Shown: positions 1 to 7,133 of the stretch, one piece after another | Layout of the letters: every line of letters starts with the position of its first letter | How positions within the stretch are numbered: the stretch's first letter is position 1 | Virus record (IMG/VR): IMGVR_UViG_3300013233_000593 | Span: 1 to 42,838 of that record | Length of the DNA stretch: 42,838 nt | Source: a virus | Strand: one strand, 5' to 3' | The notes under the pieces: model-generated | What the model saw: the letters and a program-made list of their open reading frames with translations, nothing else | Database searches by the model: none | Told to the model about the DNA's origin: nothing | Translations under genes and position numbers: made by a program

Positions 1-131
1 CCATCAGGCTGGGATATGTGACAGCATTGGACCTCATGCACCAAGGAACAATAGTATTCCTGCGCCTGAACTATCCTGCTCTCTATAACAAACTCCTCCA
101 GGCATTCCCCGAGGCGTCTCAATATGCATAG
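1..131 (+). CDS. 3' end of cysH-like PP-loop gene (partial; duplicate of the right end)
   Basis: This is the last 43 codons and the TAG of the cysH-like gene that is complete at the right end of the window. It appears here only because the contig was cut inside the gene. On the circular map the gene is whole and is followed, with an 8-base overlap, by the ORF starting at 124. Confidence 0.95.
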   Translation, partial: IRLGYVTALDLMHQGTIVFLRLNYPALYNKLLQAFPEASQYA

Positions 132-209
132 AGACCTCACCCCCTTTCAACGCGGCATCGATTTTATCTGTCATTATCGCGGTAACAACCTTTACCCTCG
201 CCGACATTG
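1..209. repeat. Left copy of the 209-bp terminal direct repeat
   Basis: Identical over its whole length to the last 209 bases of the window. It shows that the contig closes to a 42,629-bp circle. The repeat contains the 3' end of the cysH-like gene and the beginning of the next ORF, which argues for an assembly overlap rather than a natural virion terminus. Confidence 0.97.
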
Positions 210-430
210 CCAGTCGTTACGGCCTGTCATACAAACAGGCCACCCGCCTCCGGGATCAACTTGAAATCCTCGTATGGATTGAGCGTGTGGGAAAAAGTGG
301 GAAGGGCCACTGCGATGCAAATATCAAAAACATAAAAAATGCCACTATCGCTCAAAAAAACAACGTTATTGCAATGTTGTTTTTTCCCTTGACAAACCGC
401 AACCATTATGTTATTCTATACCCACAATAA
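124..430 (+). pseudogene. Frameshifted winged-helix/HTH regulator gene downstream of cysH
   Basis: An ATG overlapping the cysH stop opens a frame that begins MHRDLTPFQRGIDFICHYRG and runs to a TGA at 268-270. From about base 190 the next frame instead reads FTLADIASRYGLSYKQATRL, followed by an LEILVWIERVG-like segment, a clear helix-turn-helix/wing pattern; it is open to TAA at 428-430 but has no ATG, GTG or TTG start. Removing one C in the run near 190-191 joins the two into a single protein of about 100 aa. It could be a genuine decayed gene, a recoding site or an assembly error; the shift lies inside the terminal overlap. Probable role, if intact, is DNA binding and regulation of the csf or late operon. 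Confidence 0.5.
389..417 (+). promoter_or_regulatory. Sigma70-type promoter upstream of the late region
   Basis: TTGACA at 389-394 and TATTCT at 412-417 are separated by 17 bases. The -35 box is consensus and the -10 box matches four of six positions. It lies within the end of the frameshifted HTH frame and would start transcription near 424, ahead of the leader ORF and terminator at 489-572. Confidence 0.65.
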
Positions 431-488
431 CCGTTCACTCATCGACCCCGCATAGGGCGTGGCAGATGGAGACAGAAAGGAGAAAAAC

Positions 489-572
489 TTGAAAAAAGAG
501 GCGACCGATAATCAGACTGATCTGACTATCGGTTTTTTGCGTCTGGGGCAATCCGGCCCAACAACCGACTAA
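489..572 (+). CDS. Putative 27-aa leader peptide overlapping a terminator
   Basis: A TTG start is preceded by AAAGGAG (476-482) with a 6-base gap and opens a 27-codon ORF beginning MKKEATDNQTDLTIGFLRLG. An intrinsic terminator hairpin lies inside the ORF. The combination of a good promoter, strong ribosome site, short ORF and internal terminator is the architecture of a translation-sensitive attenuator. The peptide itself is not recognised; the ORF may exist only to control termination. Confidence 0.4.
   Translation: MKKEATDNQTDLTIGFLRLGQSGPTTD
504..538 (+). terminator. Intrinsic terminator inside the leader ORF
   Basis: A 7-bp stem ACCGATA (504-510) / TATCGGT (527-533) is followed by a run of T to 538. 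It lies about 80-110 bases after the predicted start of transcription from the promoter at 389. A second small inverted repeat, CCGACT (565-570) / AGTCGG (583-588), follows it. Confidence 0.65.
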
Positions 573-640
573 CTGCCGAGACAGTCGGCCCCGCATCAGG
601 CGGCGGCAGGCGAGACACCAGGCGAGAAAAGGAGACCAAC

Positions 641-1501
641 ATGACTATCATCAACGTACATCAAAAACTGTCTGAGACAGCCCGGAAGTCCCTGGCCATT
701 GCAGGAAAAAACGCCGAAGAAGAACAGGAAATAGAAATAGAGGTCAGTAGCGACCTTCTCGCGCTCCCTTGCGTGAAGTGCGATAATACTGGAAGACTTT
801 ATCTACGCACAGGAAATCTCAAACGGCCGGTCATAATGGATGGCGGCTGGAAAGACGGATACCGCACCAAGAAAGTCGGCACGGAATACGTCATTCGCCT
901 TGAAAGCCTGATCGAGGACGAGGCCGCACTAAAGGCCCTCCTGGACGAGTGTTATAATCCTCTGAAGCTTGATGCTTTGGAGGTAGAGGTAGGGCGGCTC
1001 AACGATGATGCCCAGGCCGCGGATCAAATCGCCAAGGCGAACAAGGAACGTGAGAAGAAGGAGATAAAGGTAGAGGCTGAAAGAAAAAGGATTGAGAGTG
1101 CCGCCGCGCGCAAAATAAAGGAAGAGGCCCGCCGCGCCGCTTTTGCCCCCTACTCCGAGTTGGATGGCGTAGACCTCTGCCTCCAATACGGTAGGGACGA
1201 TCAGGCAAAGGATATTATCCTCGATTTTCTTGTCTCTCGGTTTGACGCAAAAATCGGCGGGCTCGGAGTTGAGATCGTTGACACGGCAGGGATGGAATAC
1301 TCCTCTATCGCAGGCTACCCCGAACGCATTCCCGTGGAGGCGTTAGCAAAACTTAAAGAACTCCAGCAGGCTGGAATTATCGGTAAAGCATATGTCTATT
1401 ATGAGGCAGACGATGATGATCCCATACTTGGCCTAGACGTGAGGCTCTTGTTTCTGGATGCGAGCCGTCTTGTTGTTGTCAATGTACACCAGTGGGATTA
1501 A
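641..1501 (+). CDS. Hypothetical protein with central coiled coil (286 aa)
   Basis: I do not recognise the family. The protein has an acidic N-terminus with a CVKC pair near residue 45, then a long highly charged Lys/Glu/Arg/Ala-rich helix (about residues 115-170, probable coiled coil) and a mixed C-terminal domain. The start has a good AAAGGAG ribosome site. It is the first sizeable gene after the promoter at 389 and is closed by a strong terminator, so it may form its own transcription unit in front of the packaging genes. Confidence 0.8.
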   Translation: MTIINVHQKLSETARKSLAIAGKNAEEEQEIEIEVSSDLLALPCVKCDNTGRLYLRTGNLKRPVIMDGGWKDGYRTKKVGTEYVIRLESLIEDEAALKALLDECYNPLKLDALEVEVGRLNDDAQAADQIAKANKEREKKEIKVEAERKRIESAAARKIKEEARRAAFAPYSELDGVDLCLQYGRDDQAKDIILDFLVSRFDAKIGGLGVEIVDTAGMEYSSIAGYPERIPVEALAKLKELQQAGIIGKAYVYYEADDDDPILGLDVRLLFLDASRLVVVNVHQWD

Positions 1502-1514
1502 TCCCGCGCAACCG

Positions 1515-1549
1515 GAGAGGGGGGGAACAATCCCCCCTCTCTTTTTTTT
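1515..1549 (+). terminator. Strong intrinsic terminator after the 286-aa gene
   Basis: A GC-rich stem, GAGAGGGGGG paired with CCCCCCTCTC (1532-1541), with a short AACAAT loop is followed by eight T residues. It separates the 286-aa gene from the next gene, whose ribosome site GAAAGGAG lies directly after the T run. Confidence 0.85.
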
Positions 1550-1563
1550 AGAAAGGAGACCAC

Positions 1564-2049
1564 ATGACCGAAAAAATCCACGACATAATCAGCAAACTCG
1601 AATCCACGAAGGGCGCGTTCAAATCCCGCGCCGTCATGGAGGCGCGGGAGGAACTATCCGACCTCCTCACTGACCCCGACTACAACCCCGCCGAAATCGC
1701 CGCCGCCGTGGACGCCATCGGCGCAGAGATGACCGACGTCCTCACCGTTGAGGAGGCGCACCTCATGTGCGACCTCCTCAACGGCACATTTATGGACCCC
1801 CGACAGGTAAGGACGTGGCCTTGCTCCCTTGAGCTGTCTGTCGTTGACGGTTGCAAAATCGACGGACTCGACGAAAAGTGGAGCGTAGACGGCAAGGCCC
1901 TAGCCGTGAAGGTTGCCACCATGCCCCCTTATCAGGCATGGTGGCTCGTCCATCAGGTGCGCGTCTGGTGGAGAGACGGCAACGGTAAACCGATAGATGA
2001 GGATGTGACCCGCCGGATATTCAGAATACCCGCCGGAAAAAAACAATGA
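1564..2049 (+). CDS. Hypothetical protein (161 aa)
   Basis: Not recognised. An acidic helical N-terminal half is followed by a Trp-rich C-terminal segment (a WWLVHQVRVWW motif near residue 125). The start is preceded by GAAAGGAG. The stop overlaps the next start in an ATGA arrangement, so the two are probably translated together. It lies between two terminators upstream of the packaging operon. Confidence 0.75.
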   Translation: MTEKIHDIISKLESTKGAFKSRAVMEAREELSDLLTDPDYNPAEIAAAVDAIGAEMTDVLTVEEAHLMCDLLNGTFMDPRQVRTWPCSLELSVVDGCKIDGLDEKWSVDGKALAVKVATMPPYQAWWLVHQVRVWWRDGNGKPIDEDVTRRIFRIPAGKKQ

Positions 2050-2201
2050 CCACCATCCCCGTCTCTGACGGAGACACCCTTGATGGATATCTCCTCCTCG
2101 ACGCCGATCTTGGCGGTTTCGCCTACATCCCCCTCGACTCGTTGACATTCTGCGAGACCGAGGCCGAGGCGATAGAGGAGTGCCGCTTCCCCAAAAAATA
2201 G
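2046..2201 (+). CDS. Small hypothetical acidic protein (51 aa)
   Basis: The ATG overlaps the stop of the 161-aa gene (ATGA), and the ORF runs 51 codons to a TAG. The product is acidic with a TLDGYLLLDADLGGF core. No family recognised. The overlapping start and base composition like the neighbours support it as a real gene. Confidence 0.55.
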   Translation: MTTIPVSDGDTLDGYLLLDADLGGFAYIPLDSLTFCETEAEAIEECRFPKK

Positions 2202-2226
2202 TGACATTCTCCCCCTAGAAATGTCA
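2202..2226. promoter_or_regulatory. Inverted repeat, possible operator before the packaging operon
   Basis: TGACATT (2202-2208) is repeated in inverted orientation as AATGTCA (2220-2226), and a further TGTCAC follows at 2232-2237. It sits in the only gap between the small upstream genes and the packaging genes, a plausible binding site for a late regulator. No factor can be assigned from sequence alone. Confidence 0.3.
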
Positions 2227-2246
2227 CAACCTGTCACGTAGACTAA

Positions 2247-2277
2247 ATACCAGAGGGAAATTCCCCCTGGTATTTTT
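2247..2277 (+). terminator. Hairpin with T run flush against the start of the TerS-like gene
   Basis: ATACCAG (2247-2253) pairs with CTGGTAT (2267-2273), extended by AGGG/CCCC, followed by TTTT. The next base is the A of the ATG at 2278. It looks like an intrinsic terminator, but its position leaves no room for a ribosome site. Confidence 0.6.
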
Positions 2278-3213
2278 ATGTCTGAAACCGAAAACCCTAC
2301 ATACCCGTTTAGGCGTGGTCAATTCGCCTGCAAGGATTGCCAGGCCCTTTTCTATGCCCAGCCGTCCGCCGCCACATTCGAAGACGATCACTGGTGGGCC
2401 TCCTGTCCCGGTTGCGGGGCAAACGCCCTCGAAACCCCCTCCATGCGGAACCTCCACAAGTCCCTTGGTACCGCCAAGGGCGCCAACATGAGCGAGGCGG
2501 GCAGGGCAAAGACTAGGATGAACGGCTTTACCACCGGCTCCACCTACCTCCATCCGTGGAACAAAGCCGCAATCCCAATGGCCCCGGCAAAGCCCGGCAA
2601 ATACCCCGAGTGCGACAACTGCCAGGACCTCAACGAATGCGAGGGCAACGTAAAAGAAAAATACGGCACCTGCATCCCCGTCTACTGCCATCGCAAAGTC
2701 GAAGTCACATGGAAGTACGCCGCCGCCTATCTTGCCGGAGATCCCGACATGCTCAAGCTCGTCGCCGCCGACAACGCCGCAAAAATCCAGATGGTTCTCA
2801 ACGCCTCCTTCAAAAAGATATTTGAGCGCGGCGTCGAATGCGTCGAAGAGATCGTCAAGCAGGATAAAGACGGCGACATCGTCCACACCACCCAGCGCAT
2901 CTACGCCCACCCGCTCATAAAGCAGTGCACCAACATCATGCAGACAATGGGCTTTGCCCTCACCGACTGGACCATGACGCCCCGATCTAAAGAGGCCAAA
3001 GAGCAGGTTTCCGGCTTCCTTGCCGGCGTCGGTGCTGGCATGTCGGCTGGCAGTCGAAAGAGCGTCGAGGAAGTAAGCAGCGACATCAGGGGTAGCATCG
3101 ATAATTTCGTTGCCTCCCTCGACAAGGCAAAAAACATGCGTGCCCAGGACGACACCCTAAATGCCTTTAACCAGGAGAGCGGCAAAAGCAACGGACAGGA
3201 GGAAGATGCTTGA
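2278..3213 (+). CDS. Zinc-finger protein, putative terminase small subunit (311 aa)
   Basis: The gene immediately precedes TerL, where the small terminase subunit normally sits. Two CxxC pairs near residues 18-21 and 43-46 form a zinc ribbon, and a second Cys-rich stretch (CDNCQDLNEC) lies near residue 115. The C-terminal half is helical and could support oligomerisation. No known TerS family is certain, so the role rests on position. No Shine-Dalgarno is visible before the ATG because a hairpin ends right at it; the next in-frame Met is about 56 residues later and would remove the zinc ribbon. The stop overlaps the TerL start. Confidence 0.6.
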   Translation: MSETENPTYPFRRGQFACKDCQALFYAQPSAATFEDDHWWASCPGCGANALETPSMRNLHKSLGTAKGANMSEAGRAKTRMNGFTTGSTYLHPWNKAAIPMAPAKPGKYPECDNCQDLNECEGNVKEKYGTCIPVYCHRKVEVTWKYAAAYLAGDPDMLKLVAADNAAKIQMVLNASFKKIFERGVECVEEIVKQDKDGDIVHTTQRIYAHPLIKQCTNIMQTMGFALTDWTMTPRSKEAKEQVSGFLAGVGAGMSAGSRKSVEEVSSDIRGSIDNFVASLDKAKNMRAQDDTLNAFNQESGKSNGQEEDA

Positions 3214-4790
3214 AGCGCCTCCTCACAATAATTCTCACGATCCTCATGGTGGTGGCAATGGCCCGCGTTGAAATCTCTATAGCCGCCGAGCGTGAAATAC
3301 AGAGATACAAGACCGACAACCTCCTCTGGTGCAAGCACAACTGCAACATAGACCTCTACCCGCACCAGGTCATGTGGATGGACCAGATGGACCGCTTTCC
3401 CATGACCTCCACCGTCGCCTCGCCCCGCGTCGGCAAAACCTTTGCCGTCGAGATGCACGGCCTCAAATCGTGTGCCGTCAACGCCTGGGAGGACTACCGC
3501 CTCTTCGCCCCCGCCGAGCACCAGGCCGCAGTATCCCTCAAATACCAGATAGACGCCATCCTCGCCTCGCCCGTCCTTGCCGCCTACATCGAGACACGTC
3601 TGGGCCGCAAGCAGCTCCGCACAACAGGCTACACATTTCAAAACGGCTCCAACGCCGAATACTTCGGCCAGAATGCAAAACTCGACGGCGTAAACGCCAC
3701 AATAATCCGTGGCGAAGAGTTTGACGACCTCGATATGGACACCTGGCGAGATCGCATTCTTGCGCGAGGCATGGCCAAGAACCGCAACGGCCTCCCCACC
3801 CGCATCCGCGTCACCGGCGTCATCCAGGGCAAAGAGAACCTCTACAACCTCGAAAACGACCCCAGCTTCCACGTACAGGAGAAGATCGACATATACGACG
3901 GCATAGCCCTCGGCGTTCTTGATTCCGACTATTTCACCCTCCTCCGCGACAGCTACACCGATGACCAGTGGCTCCGCATCTGCTGCGTCAAATATGTCGA
4001 ATCGCGAAATTTCTTCTGGTCCGTCCATATCCGCAAGATGCAGAAAAACGGCGCCCACGCCGGACTCGAACCCGTCACACCCCTCCCCGGCAGCCGTTAC
4101 GAATCAGTCGGCCCCGTCTCCTTCGCCCTCGACATGGGCGCCCAGGGCGGAAGCGCCACAAGCTCAAAGTACAGCCTCCAGGTGCTTGAGCAGGTCGGCC
4201 TCTACAAAAGATGGCTCTACGGCGAAGAGTTCGACCCCACCGTCAATCCCAAGATATTGCGTCAAAAGATCGTAGCCCTATGGGATTATTTCCGGCCAAT
4301 CGGCGGTTTTGGCGACGCCTTTGACGCCAACCTCATCGCCCAGATAAACGACGACCTCTACGCCGAAGGATTAATCTCCTACAACCGGACAAAGGAGCAC
4401 GCCGAGAACAAGCCCGAAAACTGGAAGCACTGGACCCTCCAGCCCGTCCGATTTACCGGCTCCACCAAACACCTCATGTTCAAGGGGCTCCAGGACTCCA
4501 TCCACCAGGGCCTCCTCTACACCCCCCTCGTCATCGCCGGTGACACCCGTTACGACAACCTGGCAAAACTCACACGACAACTCGAAAACATCCGGGCAAA
4601 GCAGGCCAGTGCGACCTACCTCATTTACGAAATGATAAAAAAGAGCGTCGGCGACGACAACGTAGACGCCCTCGCAATGGCCGACGCCTACCTCGGCGCA
4701 GGCAGAGACAACAGGATATTCGTCGAAGGATTCGGCAGCGGCCAAAAGCTCTCCGGCCTCACCGCCGACAACGGAGTATTTCTGACGTGA
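3210..4790 (+). CDS. terL: Terminase large subunit (TerL)
   Basis: This ATP-driven DNA-packaging motor and nuclease has a Walker A-like ASPRVGKT (about residues 70-77) and an acidic Walker B-like IIRGEEFDDL. The C-terminal nuclease carries expected acidic residues in FALDMGAQGG, GDAFDAN and DDNVDALAMADA. Length is normal. The TTG start overlaps the TerS stop and is 7 bases after AGGAGG. It gives an unusually hydrophobic N-terminus (KRLLTIILTILMVVAMA), odd for a cytosolic motor; the in-frame ATG at 3258 (MARVEISIAAE) is an alternative start. An ATG at 3206, in another frame, sits 3 bases after the same AGGAGG. Confidence 0.92.
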   Translation: MKRLLTIILTILMVVAMARVEISIAAEREIQRYKTDNLLWCKHNCNIDLYPHQVMWMDQMDRFPMTSTVASPRVGKTFAVEMHGLKSCAVNAWEDYRLFAPAEHQAAVSLKYQIDAILASPVLAAYIETRLGRKQLRTTGYTFQNGSNAEYFGQNAKLDGVNATIIRGEEFDDLDMDTWRDRILARGMAKNRNGLPTRIRVTGVIQGKENLYNLENDPSFHVQEKIDIYDGIALGVLDSDYFTLLRDSYTDDQWLRICCVKYVESRNFFWSVHIRKMQKNGAHAGLEPVTPLPGSRYESVGPVSFALDMGAQGGSATSSKYSLQVLEQVGLYKRWLYGEEFDPTVNPKILRQKIVALWDYFRPIGGFGDAFDANLIAQINDDLYAEGLISYNRTKEHAENKPENWKHWTLQPVRFTGSTKHLMFKGLQDSIHQGLLYTPLVIAGDTRYDNLAKLTRQLENIRAKQASATYLIYEMIKKSVGDDNVDALAMADAYLGAGRDNRIFVEGFGSGQKLSGLTADNGVFLT

Positions 4791-7036
4791 CGCAAGACAA
4801 ACTTATGAGCGCAACAGAAAACACAGCCCAGCAAATAGTTCGCCACGCCGAAGCACCGCCCAAGGGCGAAGTCGGCGCCGCGTCCAACCTCCTCGGCGGC
4901 TTTACCAGGCTCTTTCCCTACAACCCCGATGATCTTGTCCGGAGCAAAGGCAGCGGCCTCAAAATCTATCAGGAGATGCTCCGCGAGCCCTACATCAAAG
5001 CCGCATTGATGCAGAAAAAGACAAAACTCCTCAAGATCGGCTGGGACATCATCCCCGCATCGAAAGAGCCGCAGGACATAGAGATAGCCGCATTCGTCAA
5101 ATGGAACCTCAGCACCAACCTTGCCGGGGCCTTCACACGCGACATTTACGAAATGCTCGACGCCCTCGACAACGGCTTTTCCATCTCCGAAAAGATATGG
5201 GACACCGTAGCCACCGGCAGATGGAAAAGCAAGACCGCCCTTGCAAACATAAAGAGCAAAGACCCCTGGTACTTCGACTTTGCCACAGACAAATACGGCA
5301 ACCTCGGCCCCAACGGCCTCATCCTCAAAAACTCCGCAATCGGCGGCACGAAGAAACGCCTCCCCGTCAACAAGTTTGTCATCTTTAGTTACCTCATGCG
5401 CTACGAAAACCATTACGGCAGCTCCGACCTCCGCGCCGCCTACCGGGCATTTTGGCTCAAAGACACCGCATGGAAACTCCGCGCCATCTACATGGAGCGC
5501 TATTCCGGCAACAATCTCAAGGGCACCTACCCCAAGAACGACGCCGACGCAAAAAAAGCCCTCCTCGAAATATTCAGCACCTGGCAGCAGGAGACCGGTA
5601 TAGCCCTGCCCGAAGGCGTAGACGTTGAAGTCCTCAACCTCGCCACCTCCAGCAAAAGCGAATACGAGGCCACAATCAACGACTGCAACCGCGAGATACA
5701 GATAGGCATCCTCGGTCAGACCCTCACGATGGACGTGGGGGCGAAAGGCACCGGATCACGCGCCCTCGGCCAGGTACACGACGGAGTGCGCGACGACTTT
5801 GTGACCTTTCTCGACGAAATAATAGCCACCGAAGTAAACCTCCAGATCGTCCGCCCCATAGTCGATTACAACTACGACACCGACAGCTACCCCTCGTGGG
5901 GATTCAAATCCCGCGAAGGATTTGACGGCGAAGCCTTTTCCCGCACCCTCCAGAACCTCGCCGGAGTCGGCGACATGGACATCCCCGTCAAATGGGTCAA
6001 AGAGCGTTACCGCATCCCTGAGCCGGAAAAGGGGCAGTCGGTCTTGAGAATTGACAATTCACCGGCCCCGATCCCCGCCAAACTGGCCGAACCCCGCCCC
6101 CCGACCCCCGACGCCCGGGATCCCCGTCCCTTCACCGCCCTTGAAAAAAAGGCCGGACTGCCCCGCATCGCCCGCGAGACCGCCGCCCTCATCGAAAAGG
6201 CCAAAGACGCATCGACGCCCCTTTACGGTGCCATCTTTGCCAATATTTTAAAGCAGGTCGAAAAAAAGGCCATCCTCGAATCCGGCGACTATGAAATGAT
6301 CGAAAAGGTCGCCGCCAACGTCGGCGAGATAAAAGCCCTCCTCACGTCGACCCTCATCGAAGCCCGGCTCACCGGCCACGCCGACATACGGGCCCTCCCC
6401 GCAGTCAAGGCCCCCGTAAAGCTGGCCGAAGAGTTCACGCCCGATGCCGCACTGCGTGTCCTGGCAAAGAAAGCCGGGCTGACAAAGAGCCAGTTCGCCG
6501 CCCTCGCAAACGAAATGAAAGGACAGGCCATCACCGTAGCGGGCCTCGAAAAGGCCACCATCGAAAAAGAGATAAAGGCGCTCCTCTTCCAGGCCATCAA
6601 AAACGGCGACGACATAAAAGCGTTCAAGCACAACCTGAATGAGGCCGCCATAAAATATTCCCAGCCCGTCTATGCCGCCGTCGGCGCCGTGGGCGACACC
6701 ATCCTTGACTTCCACGCCGAGACCATCTTCCGCACAAACATCATGGACGCCTACAACGCCGGACGCAAAGATGCCCTCCTCGACCCCGACGTAAAAGAGT
6801 CCTTCCCCGCGTGGCAGATATCCGAAGTCCTCGACGGCAGAACCCGACAGAACCACGCCTCGGCCACCGGTCTGACCTTCATGGCCGACGACCCGGTATG
6901 GTCACGACTCACCCCGCCCAACGGATACAACTGTAGAGCCGTGCTCATCCCCATAAACCTCTTCGATTTCGAGCGCGACCAGCTAAGCAGTGCCGGCGAT
7001 ATCCCGGCAGATTATCCAGACCCCGGATTTGGCTAA
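4787..7036 (+). CDS. Portal protein fused to MuF-type head morphogenesis domain (749 aa)
   Basis: The N-terminal ~410 residues match the Mu gp29 (DUF935) portal family: the dodecameric ring through which DNA enters the head. The C-terminal third carries the MuF/SPP1 gp7 signature (FHAETIFRTNIMDAYNAGRK, then RTRQNHASATG and PPNGYNCRA). In Mu these are separate proteins. The Pro-rich linker (about residues 420-450) is encoded by DNA resembling the genome's dispersed intergenic repeats. The GTG start overlaps the TerL stop; an ATG at 4805 is possible. Confidence 0.9.
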   Translation: MTQDKLMSATENTAQQIVRHAEAPPKGEVGAASNLLGGFTRLFPYNPDDLVRSKGSGLKIYQEMLREPYIKAALMQKKTKLLKIGWDIIPASKEPQDIEIAAFVKWNLSTNLAGAFTRDIYEMLDALDNGFSISEKIWDTVATGRWKSKTALANIKSKDPWYFDFATDKYGNLGPNGLILKNSAIGGTKKRLPVNKFVIFSYLMRYENHYGSSDLRAAYRAFWLKDTAWKLRAIYMERYSGNNLKGTYPKNDADAKKALLEIFSTWQQETGIALPEGVDVEVLNLATSSKSEYEATINDCNREIQIGILGQTLTMDVGAKGTGSRALGQVHDGVRDDFVTFLDEIIATEVNLQIVRPIVDYNYDTDSYPSWGFKSREGFDGEAFSRTLQNLAGVGDMDIPVKWVKERYRIPEPEKGQSVLRIDNSPAPIPAKLAEPRPPTPDARDPRPFTALEKKAGLPRIARETAALIEKAKDASTPLYGAIFANILKQVEKKAILESGDYEMIEKVAANVGEIKALLTSTLIEARLTGHADIRALPAVKAPVKLAEEFTPDAALRVLAKKAGLTKSQFAALANEMKGQAITVAGLEKATIEKEIKALLFQAIKNGDDIKAFKHNLNEAAIKYSQPVYAAVGAVGDTILDFHAETIFRTNIMDAYNAGRKDALLDPDVKESFPAWQISEVLDGRTRQNHASATGLTFMADDPVWSRLTPPNGYNCRAVLIPINLFDFERDQLSSAGDIPADYPDPGFG
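6046..6130 (+). repeat. Intergenic-type repeats inside the portal-MuF linker
   Basis: GAGAATTGACAATTC (6046-6060) belongs to the AATTGACAATT family found between genes elsewhere. The following CCCCGATCCCCG and CCCCCCGACCCCCGA stretches match the C-rich arms of the repeats near 9.9, 10.7 and 18.0 kb. Here both are read in frame as the linker of the fusion protein. Confidence 0.5.
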
Positions 7037-7041
7037 CCCCT

Positions 7042-7087
7042 CCTCTCCCCTGGGGGGGGAGAGGACAGACCTGCCTGCCGCAGGCAG
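7042..7087. repeat. Two palindromes between portal-MuF and protease genes
   Basis: CCTCTCCCC / GGGGAGAGG (7042-7064) forms a hairpin without a T run. It is followed by CCTGCCTGCCGCAGGCAG (7070-7087), a self-complementary element that recurs near 15.9 and 33.6 kb and, in related form, near 21.4 kb. Confidence 0.7.
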
Positions 7088-7133
7088 TGGTGAGGGGGGA
7101 ATTAGGAATTGAGAAATTACACAGGAGGAAATT

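Noticed and set aside
2224-4058. Long minus-strand ORFs of 228 and 385 aa opposite TerS/TerL
   Set aside because: They mirror codon bias of the plus-strand genes, which have clear terminase motifs; the products are low-complexity Val/Gly/Ala-rich with no domains.
4688-6856. Minus-strand ORFs of 241 and 202 aa opposite the portal-MuF gene
   Set aside because: Shadows of the plus-strand reading frame, with no ribosome sites and low-complexity products.
7042-7064. Hairpin as an intrinsic terminator between portal and protease
   Set aside because: Strong stem but no T run follows; grouped with the repeats instead.
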